In this document: positions 22,304 to 31,193 of the stretch, in pieces | How the letters are laid out: the number at the start of each line of letters is the position of its first letter | Position numbering within the stretch: the first letter of the stretch is position 1 | Assembly (NCBI GenBank): GCA_016219285.1 | Contig: JACRNJ010000077.1 | Coordinates: 1-34,180, forward strand | Reading direction: 5' to 3' | DNA: 34,180 nucleotides | Source: Deltaproteobacteria bacterium | GTDB taxonomy: Bacteria; Desulfobacterota; GWC2-55-46; UBA9637 | Program-made: the position numbers and the translations under genes | The notes under the pieces: model-generated | What the model saw: only the letters and a program-made list of their open reading frames with translations | Told to the model about the DNA's origin: nothing | Databases searched by the model: none

Positions 22304-24586
22304 TCATTTCATCTTTCCACTCACCCCATCAATCTGCCCGATGCCAAGCAGGTTAAATGTTAAAAAGATTATTTTCTCCTCCAGCCTCTCCGTATAGGTA
22401 ATCTGGGCGCCCCAGCATTGGTGGTGATATTCAAGACCGTACACAGCCTCTATCGCCTTTTGTTCAGTATAGGAATATCTGTTACGATAGGTAAGGTCAA
22501 AAGCCTGGCCAGGTTTAAATCTTAATGAAGCATCGAGATATTCTGTGGATTTGGTAGGAAAAGGATCCCTTGTATATCTATAGCTCACATCCAGCCTGTC
22601 TCCTCTCTTGTCCCAAAGCCCAAGAGACACATCATATTGGTTCATCCAATCTTCATAGGTATCATATCTTCCCTTTGCTGTTATAAGCGCCCATGATACA
22701 GGCTGTAGCCTAATCTCTCCTGCAACATCAGAAAATGGCCGCCTTTCATCAGTGGCTGAGACAAGCCTCCTTGTAGCCTCATTTATATTATAGCTCTGGC
22801 TCAAATCCATGTATATGTAGTCCAGGTAGGAAGGATTGCCGCCTTCCATAAATTTACCAGTCAGTATGGAATTTAATGAATAGGTAAACTCGCTTTTAGC
22901 TGCAATCCTATCCACGCCATCAAATGAAGGTAGCACATCCTGCGCCACCTCAGGCATATAGATATAGGTAATTTTCGGTCTTATCGTATGCTTCAACTTT
23001 TTTTGGACCAAGGCAACCGTGTTGCCGTTATCTTTAACGCCGACATGGTCGGCTTGCTCCATATTTTCATCCCATGAAAATATCCGTACAAATGTGGTAG
23101 TAATATCAGCATTAAGGTCATAAAGGCTTCTGTCGTAATAGTTGTCCTTGGACTGATTGTTGAGCCAGTAGAGTGTCTCTCTGAACCCTGCTGACGGTTT
23201 AAACTCAAAATATCCTCCCGGATTTAACGGAAGAGATACGGTTGGATGCGCATCCACACGTTGGCCTGTTATCCCTTCCTTTCTATCAAAATTCACCAAG
23301 GAAGACTCCATGGACAGATAAAACGGACTACCCATTATCTGCTGCTCTCTGCCGGTAAAGTTAATTTCGGGAAGCCTCTGAAGTGTTGCCTTATCATCAC
23401 CAACAAGAAGGTTGTCTAAATAGCGGAACTGCGTCACAAGATTAAATGTATTCCAGGTCTTTGTAAAAGATATGTTGCTTTCAAGACTTTCTAAAGACCT
23501 TTCATTTATATCTTTTCCAAAATCTATAAAATATTCATCATCGCTCACCCTTTTTATGTCTGCCTTAAGGATAATATCTCCGGACAAAAGCTGGTTATGT
23601 TTGTATTGCAGAAGCCATCTGTCATTAACCGCAGTTTGTGGCCTTGACAGATTATCGCTCCCTTTTCTAAACTCCCTTACACGGTCGATATTATTTTCCG
23701 TGAAATGATAAAAATAAAACCCTCCATCTGTATTTTTACTAAGCGCATATCTATACTCTATGCCCTTGCCAACACCCCTCCTGTTCTCTATGTCAAGATA
23801 GAATGTTGCATCCGTGCTTTCAGATATCGCCCAGAAAAAACTATTGTCAATTTTAAAACCTCTTATCTGGGAATATCCGACCCTTGGCGGCAGAAATCCT
23901 GTCTCTCTCTCTGTTTTTACCGGGAATACAAGATACGGAAAATAAAATACAGGAGCGCTCTTGACATAAAAAAAGGTATTCCATGCAGTGAGATATTTAC
24001 CAAATGTAACATCTGCATCAGTTGAATAAAAACTCCATGCAGGAGATTCATCAGCCTCGCAGTCGCAGGTTGTAAAATTTCCTCTATGCACTGAATAACT
24101 TTGGTTGCCTGTTTTCTTTACCTCCTCTCCGGTAATATGAACATTCCCTTCTTTAAAAAATATCTTGCCGTTTATCACAACGCCGATATTGGTATCTATA
24201 TTAAGCTCAAGATTATCCCCTTTTAAGGTGTTCCCTCCTTCATCTATAGCTTCCACATTCCCATAAGCTGTTGCATGCGATGCATTCATGTCAACTGTCA
24301 TCTTGTCCGCCCTGATAGACGACTTTCCCTGAACCACCAGCACATGCCCCTCAACGTAGTATGTGTTTTTAGATTTGTCGTATGTTAAAGAGTCTGCTGT
24401 TATTTCAATAGGTTCATCTTTAGCAGACAGCTTCTCAGTTTCTGCAAAGGCATCAGGAGAGAGTAAAAAGCAGAAGGCAGAAAGCAGAAAGCAGAAAAAA
24501 AAGAAATAAGAAACAAGAGACAAGAGGCATGATGAACTTTTTGCTTCTTGCTTCCGACCGCTGATTGCGGATTGCTGACCCTTCAT
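22304..24586 (-). CDS. lptD: LPS-assembly outer membrane protein LptD
   Basis: 760 aa. N-terminal OstA/LptA-like periplasmic domain (EPIEITADSLTYDKSKNTYY, VQGKSSIRADKM), then the LptD barrel signature (FFYVKSAPVFYFPYLVFPVK, ETGFLPPRVGYS) and many beta strands to the end. Cys residues in TTCDCEA may form the plug-barrel disulfide. LptD inserts LPS into the outer leaflet, which shows a Gram-negative envelope. The first ~48 residues are unusual: MKGQQSAISGRKQEAKSS and a very long hydrophobic stretch ending SAFCFLLSPDAFA, all from heptamer arrays. The ATG overlaps the folC stop (ATGA). Confidence 0.9.
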   Translation of the reverse strand: MKGQQSAISGRKQEAKSSSCLLSLVSYFFFFCFLLSAFCFLLSPDAFAETEKLSAKDEPIEITADSLTYDKSKNTYYVEGHVLVVQGKSSIRADKMTVDMNASHATAYGNVEAIDEGGNTLKGDNLELNIDTNIGVVINGKIFFKEGNVHITGEEVKKTGNQSYSVHRGNFTTCDCEADESPAWSFYSTDADVTFGKYLTAWNTFFYVKSAPVFYFPYLVFPVKTERETGFLPPRVGYSQIRGFKIDNSFFWAISESTDATFYLDIENRRGVGKGIEYRYALSKNTDGGFYFYHFTENNIDRVREFRKGSDNLSRPQTAVNDRWLLQYKHNQLLSGDIILKADIKRVSDDEYFIDFGKDINERSLESLESNISFTKTWNTFNLVTQFRYLDNLLVGDDKATLQRLPEINFTGREQQIMGSPFYLSMESSLVNFDRKEGITGQRVDAHPTVSLPLNPGGYFEFKPSAGFRETLYWLNNQSKDNYYDRSLYDLNADITTTFVRIFSWDENMEQADHVGVKDNGNTVALVQKKLKHTIRPKITYIYMPEVAQDVLPSFDGVDRIAAKSEFTYSLNSILTGKFMEGGNPSYLDYIYMDLSQSYNINEATRRLVSATDERRPFSDVAGEIRLQPVSWALITAKGRYDTYEDWMNQYDVSLGLWDKRGDRLDVSYRYTRDPFPTKSTEYLDASLRFKPGQAFDLTYRNRYSYTEQKAIEAVYGLEYHHQCWGAQITYTERLEEKIIFLTFNLLGIGQIDGVSGKMK
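24465..24584. repeat. Heptamer arrays at the start of lptD
   Basis: GCAGAAA/GCAGAAG units (about 24470-24497), AACAAGAGACAAGAG units and GATTGCG-type units next to the ATG. They encode the N-region and hydrophobic core of the LptD signal peptide. Confidence 0.85.
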
Positions 24587-26241
24587 GGTTTACCTTTTTT
24601 CAGTTTTATATTTTGCACTTTGCAATTTTCAATCTGCAATTGCCGAAAGGCTTCCCTCGCCTCTCCAACTGTAAAGACAGAACCGCTAACACATATTATA
24701 TCGTCAGCATTAGCCATAGATACGGTCGTTCTGCAGGCATCTGCGACATCTTCAATGAGCATTATTTTTAATTTACGATTTAAGATTTTAGATTTACGAT
24801 TATTCCCCCTTATTAAAGGGGGCAAGGGGGTTGTCCCCTCTATTCGTAAATCGTAATTCGTAATTCGTAATTCCATGATTTCTTGGTAAAGCATTTCTAA
24901 TGACGCCGCCCTTTCCGTCTTTGGACGGGTTAGTATAACGGTATGGGCCAATGGCGCAAGCTTTAACACTATACCTTTTATATCCTTGTCAGCCATTATA
25001 CCCAATACAAGAAAGAGTCGTTTGTATAATTTATGATTTACGATTTTAGATTTACGATTTTCCTCCCCCTGTCCCCCTCCAGAGGGGGATAAAGGGGGAG
25101 GAATTCGTAATTCGTAAATCGTAAATCGTAAATCCAGAAGCGCCTCCCTTAAAACCTCCGCCCCTGCTGGATTATGGGCACAGTCTAAAACAATGAGCGG
25201 CCTGCGAGACACTATTTCAAGCCTGCCTGGCCAATAAACACTGGCCAATCCTTTCCTTACAGCAATCTCAGGAATAGTATACCCTTTTTCTTCCAAAACC
25301 TCTGCTGCCGCAAGGGCGCAGGCAGCATTGAGATGCTGATGTCTGCCCAAAAGGTTTATCTGTAAATTTTTATAAACCCACCGTCTGCCGGTGAAGGTGA
25401 AAGGTGAAAGGTGAAAAGTAAGCGAATCGGGGAATCGGGGAGGAACCCATCCAAGGGATGGGGCGGAGGAATCGGCTTTTCTATTTCTCCGTTGCTCCGT
25501 TGCTCCGTTGCTCCATTGCTCTATAAAAAAATCCCTATCAAGCCTGTAGAATACAGCCCCTTTTTTTTTACACGCAGAATTTAAAACCTTCAGCGCCGCA
25601 GGTTTTGTCTCTCCGGATATTAAAATACCGCCTCTCTTTATTATCCCGGCCTTTTCAAATGCTATATCACTTATTCTGCCTCCAAGGATTGACTCATGGT
25701 CTTTTGCAATGTTTGTTATCACAGAAACCAGAGGCTTGCCAACATTGGTAGCGTCCAGCCTTCCGCCCAGTCCAACTTCCATTACAGCAATATCAACCTT
25801 TTCCTCCGCAAAATATAAAAACGCCATTGCTGTAGTGAATTCAAAAAAGGTAAGGTTCAAGCTGAGATTTGGAGATTCCTTAGCCTTAGCCTTAGCCTCA
25901 ACCTTAGCCTCTACCCTCTGCCTTATCCTTTCCACCAACTCTGCTATTTTTCTATCGGGTATCTCTCTTCCATTGACACGTATCCTCTCATTAAACCTAA
26001 AAAGATGCGGCGATGTATATAACCCAACTTTATAACCTGTCTTCATAAGAATAGACTCTATCATGGCGGAGGTAGAACCCTTTCCATTAGTTCCGCCTAC
26101 ATGGATTATATTTAACTTATCCTGCGGATTATCCAGAGATTTTAAAATGGCCTTCATCCTTGCAAGGCCAAGATGGATTCCAAGCCTTTCAAGGCTGTAC
26201 AGATATTCCATAGTTTTATTATAAGGAGAAAGTGTTGGCAT
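24583..26241 (-). CDS. folC: Folylpolyglutamate/dihydrofolate synthase with four repeat-encoded insertions
   Basis: 552 aa against about 430 usual. FolC motifs are intact: P-loop GGTNGKGST (49-57), YTSPHLFRFNERIRVNG, VMEVGLGGRLDATN, HQHLNAACALAA, WPGRLEI, LDCAHNPAGAEVL and a C-terminal VSGSVFTVGEAR. The extra length is four blocks: residues about 107-121 (RVEAKVEAKAKAKE), 239-284 (WSNGATEQRRNRK to HLSPFTFTG), 369-403 (LRFTIYELRIPPPLSPSGG and on) and 456-490 (LRITNYDLRIEGTTPLPPL and on). Each is in frame and coded by repeats. The C-terminal LQIENCKVQNIKL also looks repeat-derived. The enzyme links folate to glutamate. Confidence 0.93.
   Translation of the reverse strand: MPTLSPYNKTMEYLYSLERLGIHLGLARMKAILKSLDNPQDKLNIIHVGGTNGKGSTSAMIESILMKTGYKVGLYTSPHLFRFNERIRVNGREIPDRKIAELVERIRQRVEAKVEAKAKAKESPNLSLNLTFFEFTTAMAFLYFAEEKVDIAVMEVGLGGRLDATNVGKPLVSVITNIAKDHESILGGRISDIAFEKAGIIKRGGILISGETKPAALKVLNSACKKKGAVFYRLDRDFFIEQWSNGATEQRRNRKADSSAPSLGWVPPRFPDSLTFHLSPFTFTGRRWVYKNLQINLLGRHQHLNAACALAAAEVLEEKGYTIPEIAVRKGLASVYWPGRLEIVSRRPLIVLDCAHNPAGAEVLREALLDLRFTIYELRIPPPLSPSGGGQGEENRKSKIVNHKLYKRLFLVLGIMADKDIKGIVLKLAPLAHTVILTRPKTERAASLEMLYQEIMELRITNYDLRIEGTTPLPPLIRGNNRKSKILNRKLKIMLIEDVADACRTTVSMANADDIICVSGSVFTVGEAREAFRQLQIENCKVQNIKLKKGKP
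24770..24873. repeat. Nested palindrome in folC (fourth insert)
   Basis: Outer arms are ATTTACGATTTAAGATTTTA against AATCGTAATTCGTAATTCGT. The inner palindrome is CCCCCTT-ATT-AAAGGGGG. Two repeat families are nested one within the other. Confidence 0.9.
25032..25134. repeat. Nested palindrome in folC (third insert)
   Basis: Outer arms GATTTACGATTTTAGATTTA against GTAATTCGTAAATCGTAAAT enclose CCTCCCCCTGTCCCCCTCC against AGAGGGGGATAAAGGGGGAG. Same nested design as the fourth insert. Confidence 0.9.
25390..25523. repeat. Composite repeat block in folC (second insert)
   Basis: GGTGAAA-type units (25390-25416), GAATCGGG units (25424-25440) and CGTTGCTC x3 (about 25490-25513, an 8-bp unit). All are open in the folC frame. 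Confidence 0.85.
25877..25920. repeat. CCTTAG hexamer array in folC (first insert)
   Basis: CCTTAG repeated, then CCTCAA and CCTTAG. Translated as VEAKVEAKAKAKE between the FolC motifs. Confidence 0.85.
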
Positions 26242-26247
26242 GGAATC

Positions 26248-26294
26248 GGAGGTTGGGAGTTAGAAGTTCGGAGTCAGGAGTTCGGAGTTGGGAG
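26248..26294. repeat. Heptamer array upstream of folC
   Basis: GGAGTTG / GGAGTTC-type units, about six imperfect copies, between the folC start and the 124-bp MITE. It is not translated in folC and probably lies in its leader. Confidence 0.8.
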
Positions 26295-26313
26295 ACAAAA
26301 AAACAATTACTCC

Positions 26314-26437
26314 TATAGTCAGCGACATAAATTTGTAGTCTGCCTATTTATCGGCGATTTTAAAATACACCCGTGGGGCATCCAACCGAAGGTTGGGGCG
26401 GGCAAACTACATCTACTTATTTTTATCGTCCGATATA
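26314..26437. mobile_element. MITE-like element, 124 bp (plus orientation)
   Basis: Begins TATAGTCAGCGACATAAAT and ends in ATCGTCCGATATA. The core 26335-26410 is GTAGTCTGCC to GGGCAAACTAC. It is a diverged copy of the 22131-22254 element in opposite orientation and equal length. It lies between accD and folC. Confidence 0.8.
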
Positions 26438-26493
26438 ACTACGAACTCACAACTCGGATCTCAATCCGTAAAAAATCAATGTCTATTTTTGGG

Positions 26494-27339
26494 TCAATAT
26501 GGAGCAAGCATCTTAAGAAGTTTTCCAAGAGTATCCTTCATATCTTCCCTCTCCACTATCATATCTATTACACCATGCTCAAGCAGGTATTCTGCCCTTT
26601 GGAACCCCTCCGGCAGTTTTTGCCTTATGGTCTGTTCAATAACCCTTGGGCCTGCGAATCCTATGAGGGCCTTCGGCTCTGCAATGATGATATCTCCAAG
26701 CATGGCAAAACTTGCAGTAACACCGCCCATGGTCGGATCCAGAAGAACAGATATATAAGGGAGGCCTGCCTTTCTGAATTTTCCCAATGCCGCACAGGTC
26801 TTGGCCATCTGCATAAGCGAGAATATACCCTCCTGCATCCTTGCGCCGCCTGATGAGGAAAATATAATAACGCTGCAGTTCTTATCTATCGCCCGCTCAA
26901 TAAGCCTTGATATCTTTTCACCCACAACCGAACCCATGCTTCCGCCCATGAATTCAAATTCAAATGCCGCTGCCATAGTCTTTTGCCCATTTACCTGCCC
27001 TTCACCGCAGAGTAACGCATCCTTGCGCAACAAAGTTTTTTGACTACTCTTGAGCCTGTCTTTATACTTTTTCATATCTTTAAAATCCAGCACATCAACC
27101 GATTCAAGCCTCTCATCAAACTCAATAAAGCTCCCCTCGTCAAAAATCAAAGATAATCTTCTTTGCGCATTTATCTTGAAATGATAGTTGCATTTTGGAC
27201 AGACATCAAGGTTTTTTTCTATCTCCTTTTTATATATTATCTCTCCGCAGAACTCACACTTAACCCACAATCCGCGGGGGACCCGCACCCTTTTCCCCTC
27301 TGGCCGTACGCTAGAATCTACTTCCTTCTTAAGAAGCAT
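26494..27339 (-). CDS. accD: Acetyl-CoA carboxylase carboxyltransferase subunit beta
   Basis: 281 aa. N-terminal zinc ribbon with C28, C31, C47 and C50 ([18 protein letters not shown]), then the carboxyltransferase domain: [60 protein letters not shown]. With AccA it moves the carboxyl group from carboxybiotin to acetyl-CoA in fatty-acid synthesis. GGAGG precedes the ATG. The trpA-accD-folC order is also known from Geobacter-type genomes. A 128-base gap to trpA contains a duplicated AAACCTCC and no gene. Confidence 0.95.
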   Translation of the reverse strand: MLLKKEVDSSVRPEGKRVRVPRGLWVKCEFCGEIIYKKEIEKNLDVCPKCNYHFKINAQRRLSLIFDEGSFIEFDERLESVDVLDFKDMKKYKDRLKSSQKTLLRKDALLCGEGQVNGQKTMAAAFEFEFMGGSMGSVVGEKISRLIERAIDKNCSVIIFSSSGGARMQEGIFSLMQMAKTCAALGKFRKAGLPYISVLLDPTMGGVTASFAMLGDIIIAEPKALIGFAGPRVIEQTIRQKLPEGFQRAEYLLEHGVIDMIVEREDMKDTLGKLLKMLAPY

Positions 27340-27467
27340 AAAACCTCCATTTTGAAAGAAAAAACAAAACCTCCAGGATTTTGGATTTATAATTTATCTT
27401 TAATGCCTAAAGGCTTAAATATAAAATTCTGTTTTTTTAATTGTCTGTTTTAATGGAATACGCGTTT

Positions 27468-28295
27468 TTACAAGCTCATTTCCTTTTTAATCTGAGATAC
27501 AAATTCTCCCACCTTTTTTACCAAATCAGGTGAGCCATGATTTTTTTCTATCACATTGATAATTGCGCTTCCAACAACAACACCGTCGGCCCATGTTGAC
27601 ACTTTTCTGGCCTGCTCTTGTGTAGATATACCAAACCCAACACTAACTGGCAAGGATGTAAACTGCCTGACCTTGTTCACGGATTTCTGGATTGTGCCTG
27701 ACAATCCTTTTCTTGCGCCGGTAATTCCGGCAACTGAGACATAGTAGATAAAGCCGCTTGCATTCTCCGCCACCAGTCTCATCCTATTATCATCACTGGT
27801 AGGCGTTAAAAGAAATATAAGGTCAAGACCGTTTTTATCCGTATGGGTTTTTAACTCAGAAGCCTCTTCCGGCGGTAGATCAACAACCAACACACCGTCT
27901 GCCCCTGCCTGTTTTGCGTCATTTGCAAACTTCTCCACACAATAAGCAAATATGGGATTATAATAACCAAAAAGGACCATCGGGATTTGGCTCTTTTTCC
28001 TTACATCTCTTACCAGTTCCAGAACATGACTTAATGTTGCTCCTTTCTTTAATGCCCTTTCTGAAGCAGCTTGAATTGTAGGCCCATCCGCCATAGGATC
28101 TGAAAATGGTATGCCAAGTTCAATAATATCGGCGCCTGATTTTTCAAGTTCAAAAATAATATCCTTGCTTGTTTTCAAATCAGGGTCACCTGCTGTAATA
28201 AAAGTTATCAGCGCCCTTTCACCGTTATCTTTGAGTCTCTTAAAGGTTTGACCTATTCTGCTTTGAACTTTGAACTTTGAACTTTGAACTTTCAT
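27468..28295 (-). CDS. trpA: Tryptophan synthase alpha subunit
   Basis: 275 aa. [25 protein letters not shown] with catalytic E59 and D70, [21 protein letters not shown] and VSVGFGIS identify TrpA, which cleaves indole-glycerol phosphate to indole inside the alpha-beta complex. The first 12 residues ([12 protein letters not shown]) are encoded by an ACTTTGA heptamer array. The ATG overlaps the trpB stop (ATGA). Confidence 0.96.
   Translation of the reverse strand: MKVQSSKFKVQSRIGQTFKRLKDNGERALITFITAGDPDLKTSKDIIFELEKSGADIIELGIPFSDPMADGPTIQAASERALKKGATLSHVLELVRDVRKKSQIPMVLFGYYNPIFAYCVEKFANDAKQAGADGVLVVDLPPEEASELKTHTDKNGLDLIFLLTPTSDDNRMRLVAENASGFIYYVSVAGITGARKGLSGTIQKSVNKVRQFTSLPVSVGFGISTQEQARKVSTWADGVVVGSAIINVIEKNHGSPDLVKKVGEFVSQIKKEMSL
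28261..28292. repeat. Heptamer array at the start of trpA
   Basis: ACTTTGA, about four copies, abutting the trpA start codon and translated as [11 protein letters not shown]. Confidence 0.9.
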
Positions 28296-29521
28296 ATTTC
28301 AACCCCCATCTCCTTGGCTGCGGTATTCAAATCTTTATCACCACGACCGGAGAGATTCACAATTATTATCTTATCCTTGCCGAGTTTTGCCGCCAGCTTC
28401 ATTGCGTATGCAACCGCATGAGAGCTTTCCAGCGCAGGGATAATCCCTTCCAAAAGCGATAAGGCTTTAAAGGCATTCAGGGCCTCTTTATCTGTTATTG
28501 CCGTATATTCAATCTTTCCGGTATCGTGCAGATAACTGTGTTCCGGGCCGACGCCGGGATAATCAAGCCCCGCTGAAACAGAATGGGTGTGTATTATCTG
28601 ACCATCGCTGTCCTGCAAAAGATAAGTTTTGCTTCCGTGCAGAACGCCGACCTTGCCGGCGCAAATTGACGCCGCATGTTTGCCGGTTTTGATGCCATAT
28701 CCTGCCGCCTCAATGCCAATCATCTTTACACCCTTATCCTTTATAAAAGGATGAAACAAACCCATTGCATTGCTTCCGCCGCCGACACAGGCGACAAGAT
28801 AATGCGGCAATCTGCCTTCTATGTTTTTTATCTGCTCCCTTGCCTCTTTGCCTATGACCGATTGAAAATCCCTGACCATCATCGGATACGGGTGCGGCCC
28901 TGCAACACTGCCTATTATATAAAAGGTGTTCCACACATTGGTTGTCCAGTCCCTGATCGCCTCATTCATTGCATCTTTCAGGGTGCAGCTTCCTGATGAA
29001 ACAGGATTTACCTTTGCGCCAAGAAGTTTCATTCTAAAGACATTCGGCTTCTGCCTTTCAATATCCTCTGTACCCATGTATATCTCGCAAGGCAGACCGA
29101 ACATGGCCGCAACCGTTGCAGTTGCAACGCCGTGTTGCCCTGCTCCAGTCTCTGCTATTATCCTTGTCTTACCCATCCTCTTGGCAAGGAGGATTTGTCC
29201 CATTGTATTGTTGATTTTATGCGCGCCGGTGTGGTTGAGGTCTTCGCGCTTTAAATATATCTTAGCGCCACGCGCTTTTTTGGTAAGCCTCTCCGCAAAA
29301 TAAAGCGGCGTTGGCCTGCCGACATATTCTTTCAAATAATAATCCAATTCTTTCTTGAAATTCTTATCGCTCTTAAATTTCAGATATGCCTTTTCAAGCT
29401 CCAATACCACCGGCATCAGTGTCTCGGATATGTATCTGCCGCCGTAGATGCCGAAGTGGCCTGTCTTATCTGGAAGGTTTTCAAGCCTTTGACCCTTGAC
29501 CCTTGACCCTTGACCCTTCAT
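28292..29521 (-). CDS. trpB: Tryptophan synthase beta subunit
   Basis: 409 aa. [17 protein letters not shown], the PLP lysine K102 in [24 protein letters not shown], the phosphate loop VGGGSNAMG and LSGRGDKD mark TrpB1, which joins indole and serine. The first 11 residues ([11 protein letters not shown]) come from a GACCCTT heptamer array. The ATG overlaps the trpF stop by four bases. Confidence 0.97.
   Translation of the reverse strand: MKGQGSRVKGQRLENLPDKTGHFGIYGGRYISETLMPVVLELEKAYLKFKSDKNFKKELDYYLKEYVGRPTPLYFAERLTKKARGAKIYLKREDLNHTGAHKINNTMGQILLAKRMGKTRIIAETGAGQHGVATATVAAMFGLPCEIYMGTEDIERQKPNVFRMKLLGAKVNPVSSGSCTLKDAMNEAIRDWTTNVWNTFYIIGSVAGPHPYPMMVRDFQSVIGKEAREQIKNIEGRLPHYLVACVGGGSNAMGLFHPFIKDKGVKMIGIEAAGYGIKTGKHAASICAGKVGVLHGSKTYLLQDSDGQIIHTHSVSAGLDYPGVGPEHSYLHDTGKIEYTAITDKEALNAFKALSLLEGIIPALESSHAVAYAMKLAAKLGKDKIIIVNLSGRGDKDLNTAAKEMGVEI
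29491..29518. repeat. Heptamer array at the start of trpB
   Basis: GACCCTT, four perfect copies, directly abutting the trpF stop/trpB start overlap. Confidence 0.92.
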
Positions 29522-30168
29522 AATGCTCCCTTCGTCCTTTCTATAAACTCCATTACCTTTTTCAAATCCTTTTTCCCCGGCCTCTCCTCCACACCGCTTG
29601 ATACATCCACAGCATATGGCATAACTATCTTTATAGCCTGCTTAACATTTTCCGCAGTCAAACCACCGGCCAGTATTATTTTCCCTACCCTTGCGGCATC
29701 TCTCGCAACTCCCCAGTTAAAGGTAACACCAGTACCTCCTTCAACACATTCTTTGTAGGTATCCAGCAGATATGCAGAAACATTATATCGTTCCATTTCT
29801 TTATTGACCCCTTGCTCTCCTGTGCCTATACCAATAACCCGCGCCCCCTTTACCCTGAATGTTTTTACAACCTTACCCTGCATGTTTTCACAAAACTCAG
29901 GGGATTCATTTCCGTGAAGCTGAACCACATGCAGACCAACGGTTTTGACGATTTCGTTTATCATGTTTGCGTCTTCGTCAACAAATACGCCTACCGTAGT
30001 CACAAAAGGCGGCAGTTCCCTGATAATCCCCTTTGCCTTTTCCGGCTCAATGAATCTGGGGCTTTTTTTATAAAATATAAATCCAAGGGCATCTGCTCCA
30101 TATTCACATGACGCAAGCGCATCCTCAATATTTGTTATGCCGCATATCTTTACCTTAACCAATTCCAA
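29518..30168 (-). CDS. trpF: Phosphoribosylanthranilate isomerase
   Basis: 216 aa with a TTG start behind AAGGAG. Motifs [42 protein letters not shown] and [10 protein letters not shown]. It carries out the Amadori rearrangement, the third step of tryptophan synthesis. Overlaps trpC by 14 bases and trpB by four, implying translational coupling. Confidence 0.95.
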   Translation of the reverse strand: MELVKVKICGITNIEDALASCEYGADALGFIFYKKSPRFIEPEKAKGIIRELPPFVTTVGVFVDEDANMINEIVKTVGLHVVQLHGNESPEFCENMQGKVVKTFRVKGARVIGIGTGEQGVNKEMERYNVSAYLLDTYKECVEGGTGVTFNWGVARDAARVGKIILAGGLTAENVKQAIKIVMPYAVDVSSGVEERPGKKDLKKVMEFIERTKGAL

Positions 30169-30943
30169 GTAACTCCTTCAACTTCTTCCCCATATCTCTT
30201 TCCCTCATTATTGCCTCACCAACAAGAAATACATGCACACCTTTCCTTTTTAAAATGTCAATATCGTTATAGCTGTTTATGCCGCTTTCACTCACAACTA
30301 TCCTGTCATTAGTAATCTTTGAGATAAGATGAAGCGTGTTTTTAATATCTGTCTTGAATGTCTTTAAATCCCTGTTGTTTATGCCAATCAGTTTTGCCTT
30401 GGTTGATAAAGCCTTTTCAATATCATCTTCATTATGCACCTCAACGAGACAGCTCATACCGAAACTGTGGCTCAAGGCAAGGAATGAATCTATCTCTCCC
30501 TTTTCAAGGATATTCGCTATGAGCAGTATTGCGTCAGCGCCGGCAGCCCTTGATTCATAGATTTGATACTCATCAAATATAAAATCCTTTCTTAGAACTG
30601 GAATAGATACTGCGCCTTTTATCTCTTTCAGATAGTCAATATGCCCATGAAAATACTTCTCTTCCGTTAAAACAGAGATCGCTGCTGCGCCATTCATCTC
30701 ATATACCCTTGCTATCTCAACAGGGTTAAAATCCTTTCTTATAACCCCCTTTGACGGCGACGCCTTTTTGACCTCAGCAATTATCTTTATACCTTTGCCT
30801 TTAACAGTCTTTATGAAATCCCTTGTCGGCGGAAGCTGTTTAATACGCATCTTAAGACCCTGAATAAGCCCCTTGACAGGGAAGTCAGCTTTGATTCTGT
30901 TTAATTCTGCTTTTTTATGCGCTATAATTTCATCCAGTATCAT
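30155..30943 (-). CDS. trpC: Indole-3-glycerol phosphate synthase
   Basis: 262 aa. IIAEVKKASPSKG, AISVLTEEKYFHG, VLRKDFIFDEYQIYE, GINNRDLKTF, VVSESGI and VFLVGEAIM give all the TrpC active-site strands. It closes the indole ring. A 250-base gap to trpD upstream is mostly a 217-bp MITE-like element. Confidence 0.96.
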   Translation of the reverse strand: MILDEIIAHKKAELNRIKADFPVKGLIQGLKMRIKQLPPTRDFIKTVKGKGIKIIAEVKKASPSKGVIRKDFNPVEIARVYEMNGAAAISVLTEEKYFHGHIDYLKEIKGAVSIPVLRKDFIFDEYQIYESRAAGADAILLIANILEKGEIDSFLALSHSFGMSCLVEVHNEDDIEKALSTKAKLIGINNRDLKTFKTDIKNTLHLISKITNDRIVVSESGINSYNDIDILKRKGVHVFLVGEAIMRERDMGKKLKELLGIG

Positions 30944-30962
30944 TTGTTTTTAGTCTTTGTTT

Positions 30963-31179
30963 TATAGTGAACGCATTAAATAAGTTGACATGGTATTAAG
31001 AAATCCTAAATCCTAATGTCTAATTTCTAATGAATGTCCAATGACTAAATTTCAAATGCTTTTTGACATTTGACATTTTATCCTTGACAGATATTCTTCC
31101 TGTCAAGGATTTATTAGAAATTAGGATTTAGAAATTAGAAATTTATTGTAGTACCTACTTATTTTTGTCGTTGACTATA
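30963..31179. mobile_element. MITE-like element, 217 bp, with heptamer core
   Basis: Terminal repeats TATAGTGAACGCATTAAATA (30963 on) and, from the other end, TATAGTCAACGACAAAAATA match at 18 of the first 23 bases. Inside are heptamer units (AAATCCT, TCTAATT, TTTGACA) arranged as a palindrome around a perfect hairpin ATCCTTGACAG / CTGTCAAGGAT (about 31080-31110). The termini are of the same family as those of the 124-bp elements. Confidence 0.8.
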
Positions 31180-31193
31180 GTATGTTTTCCTGC

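Noticed and set aside
24865-25700. FolC as a fusion with extra functional domains
   Set aside because: The extra blocks are translations of tandem and palindromic repeats, not recognisable domains.
28292-29521. Reassigned genetic code with TGA as sense
   Set aside because: TGA is the true stop of trpF, trpB, folC, tilS and others, several in ATGA overlaps, so TGA is a stop in this genome.
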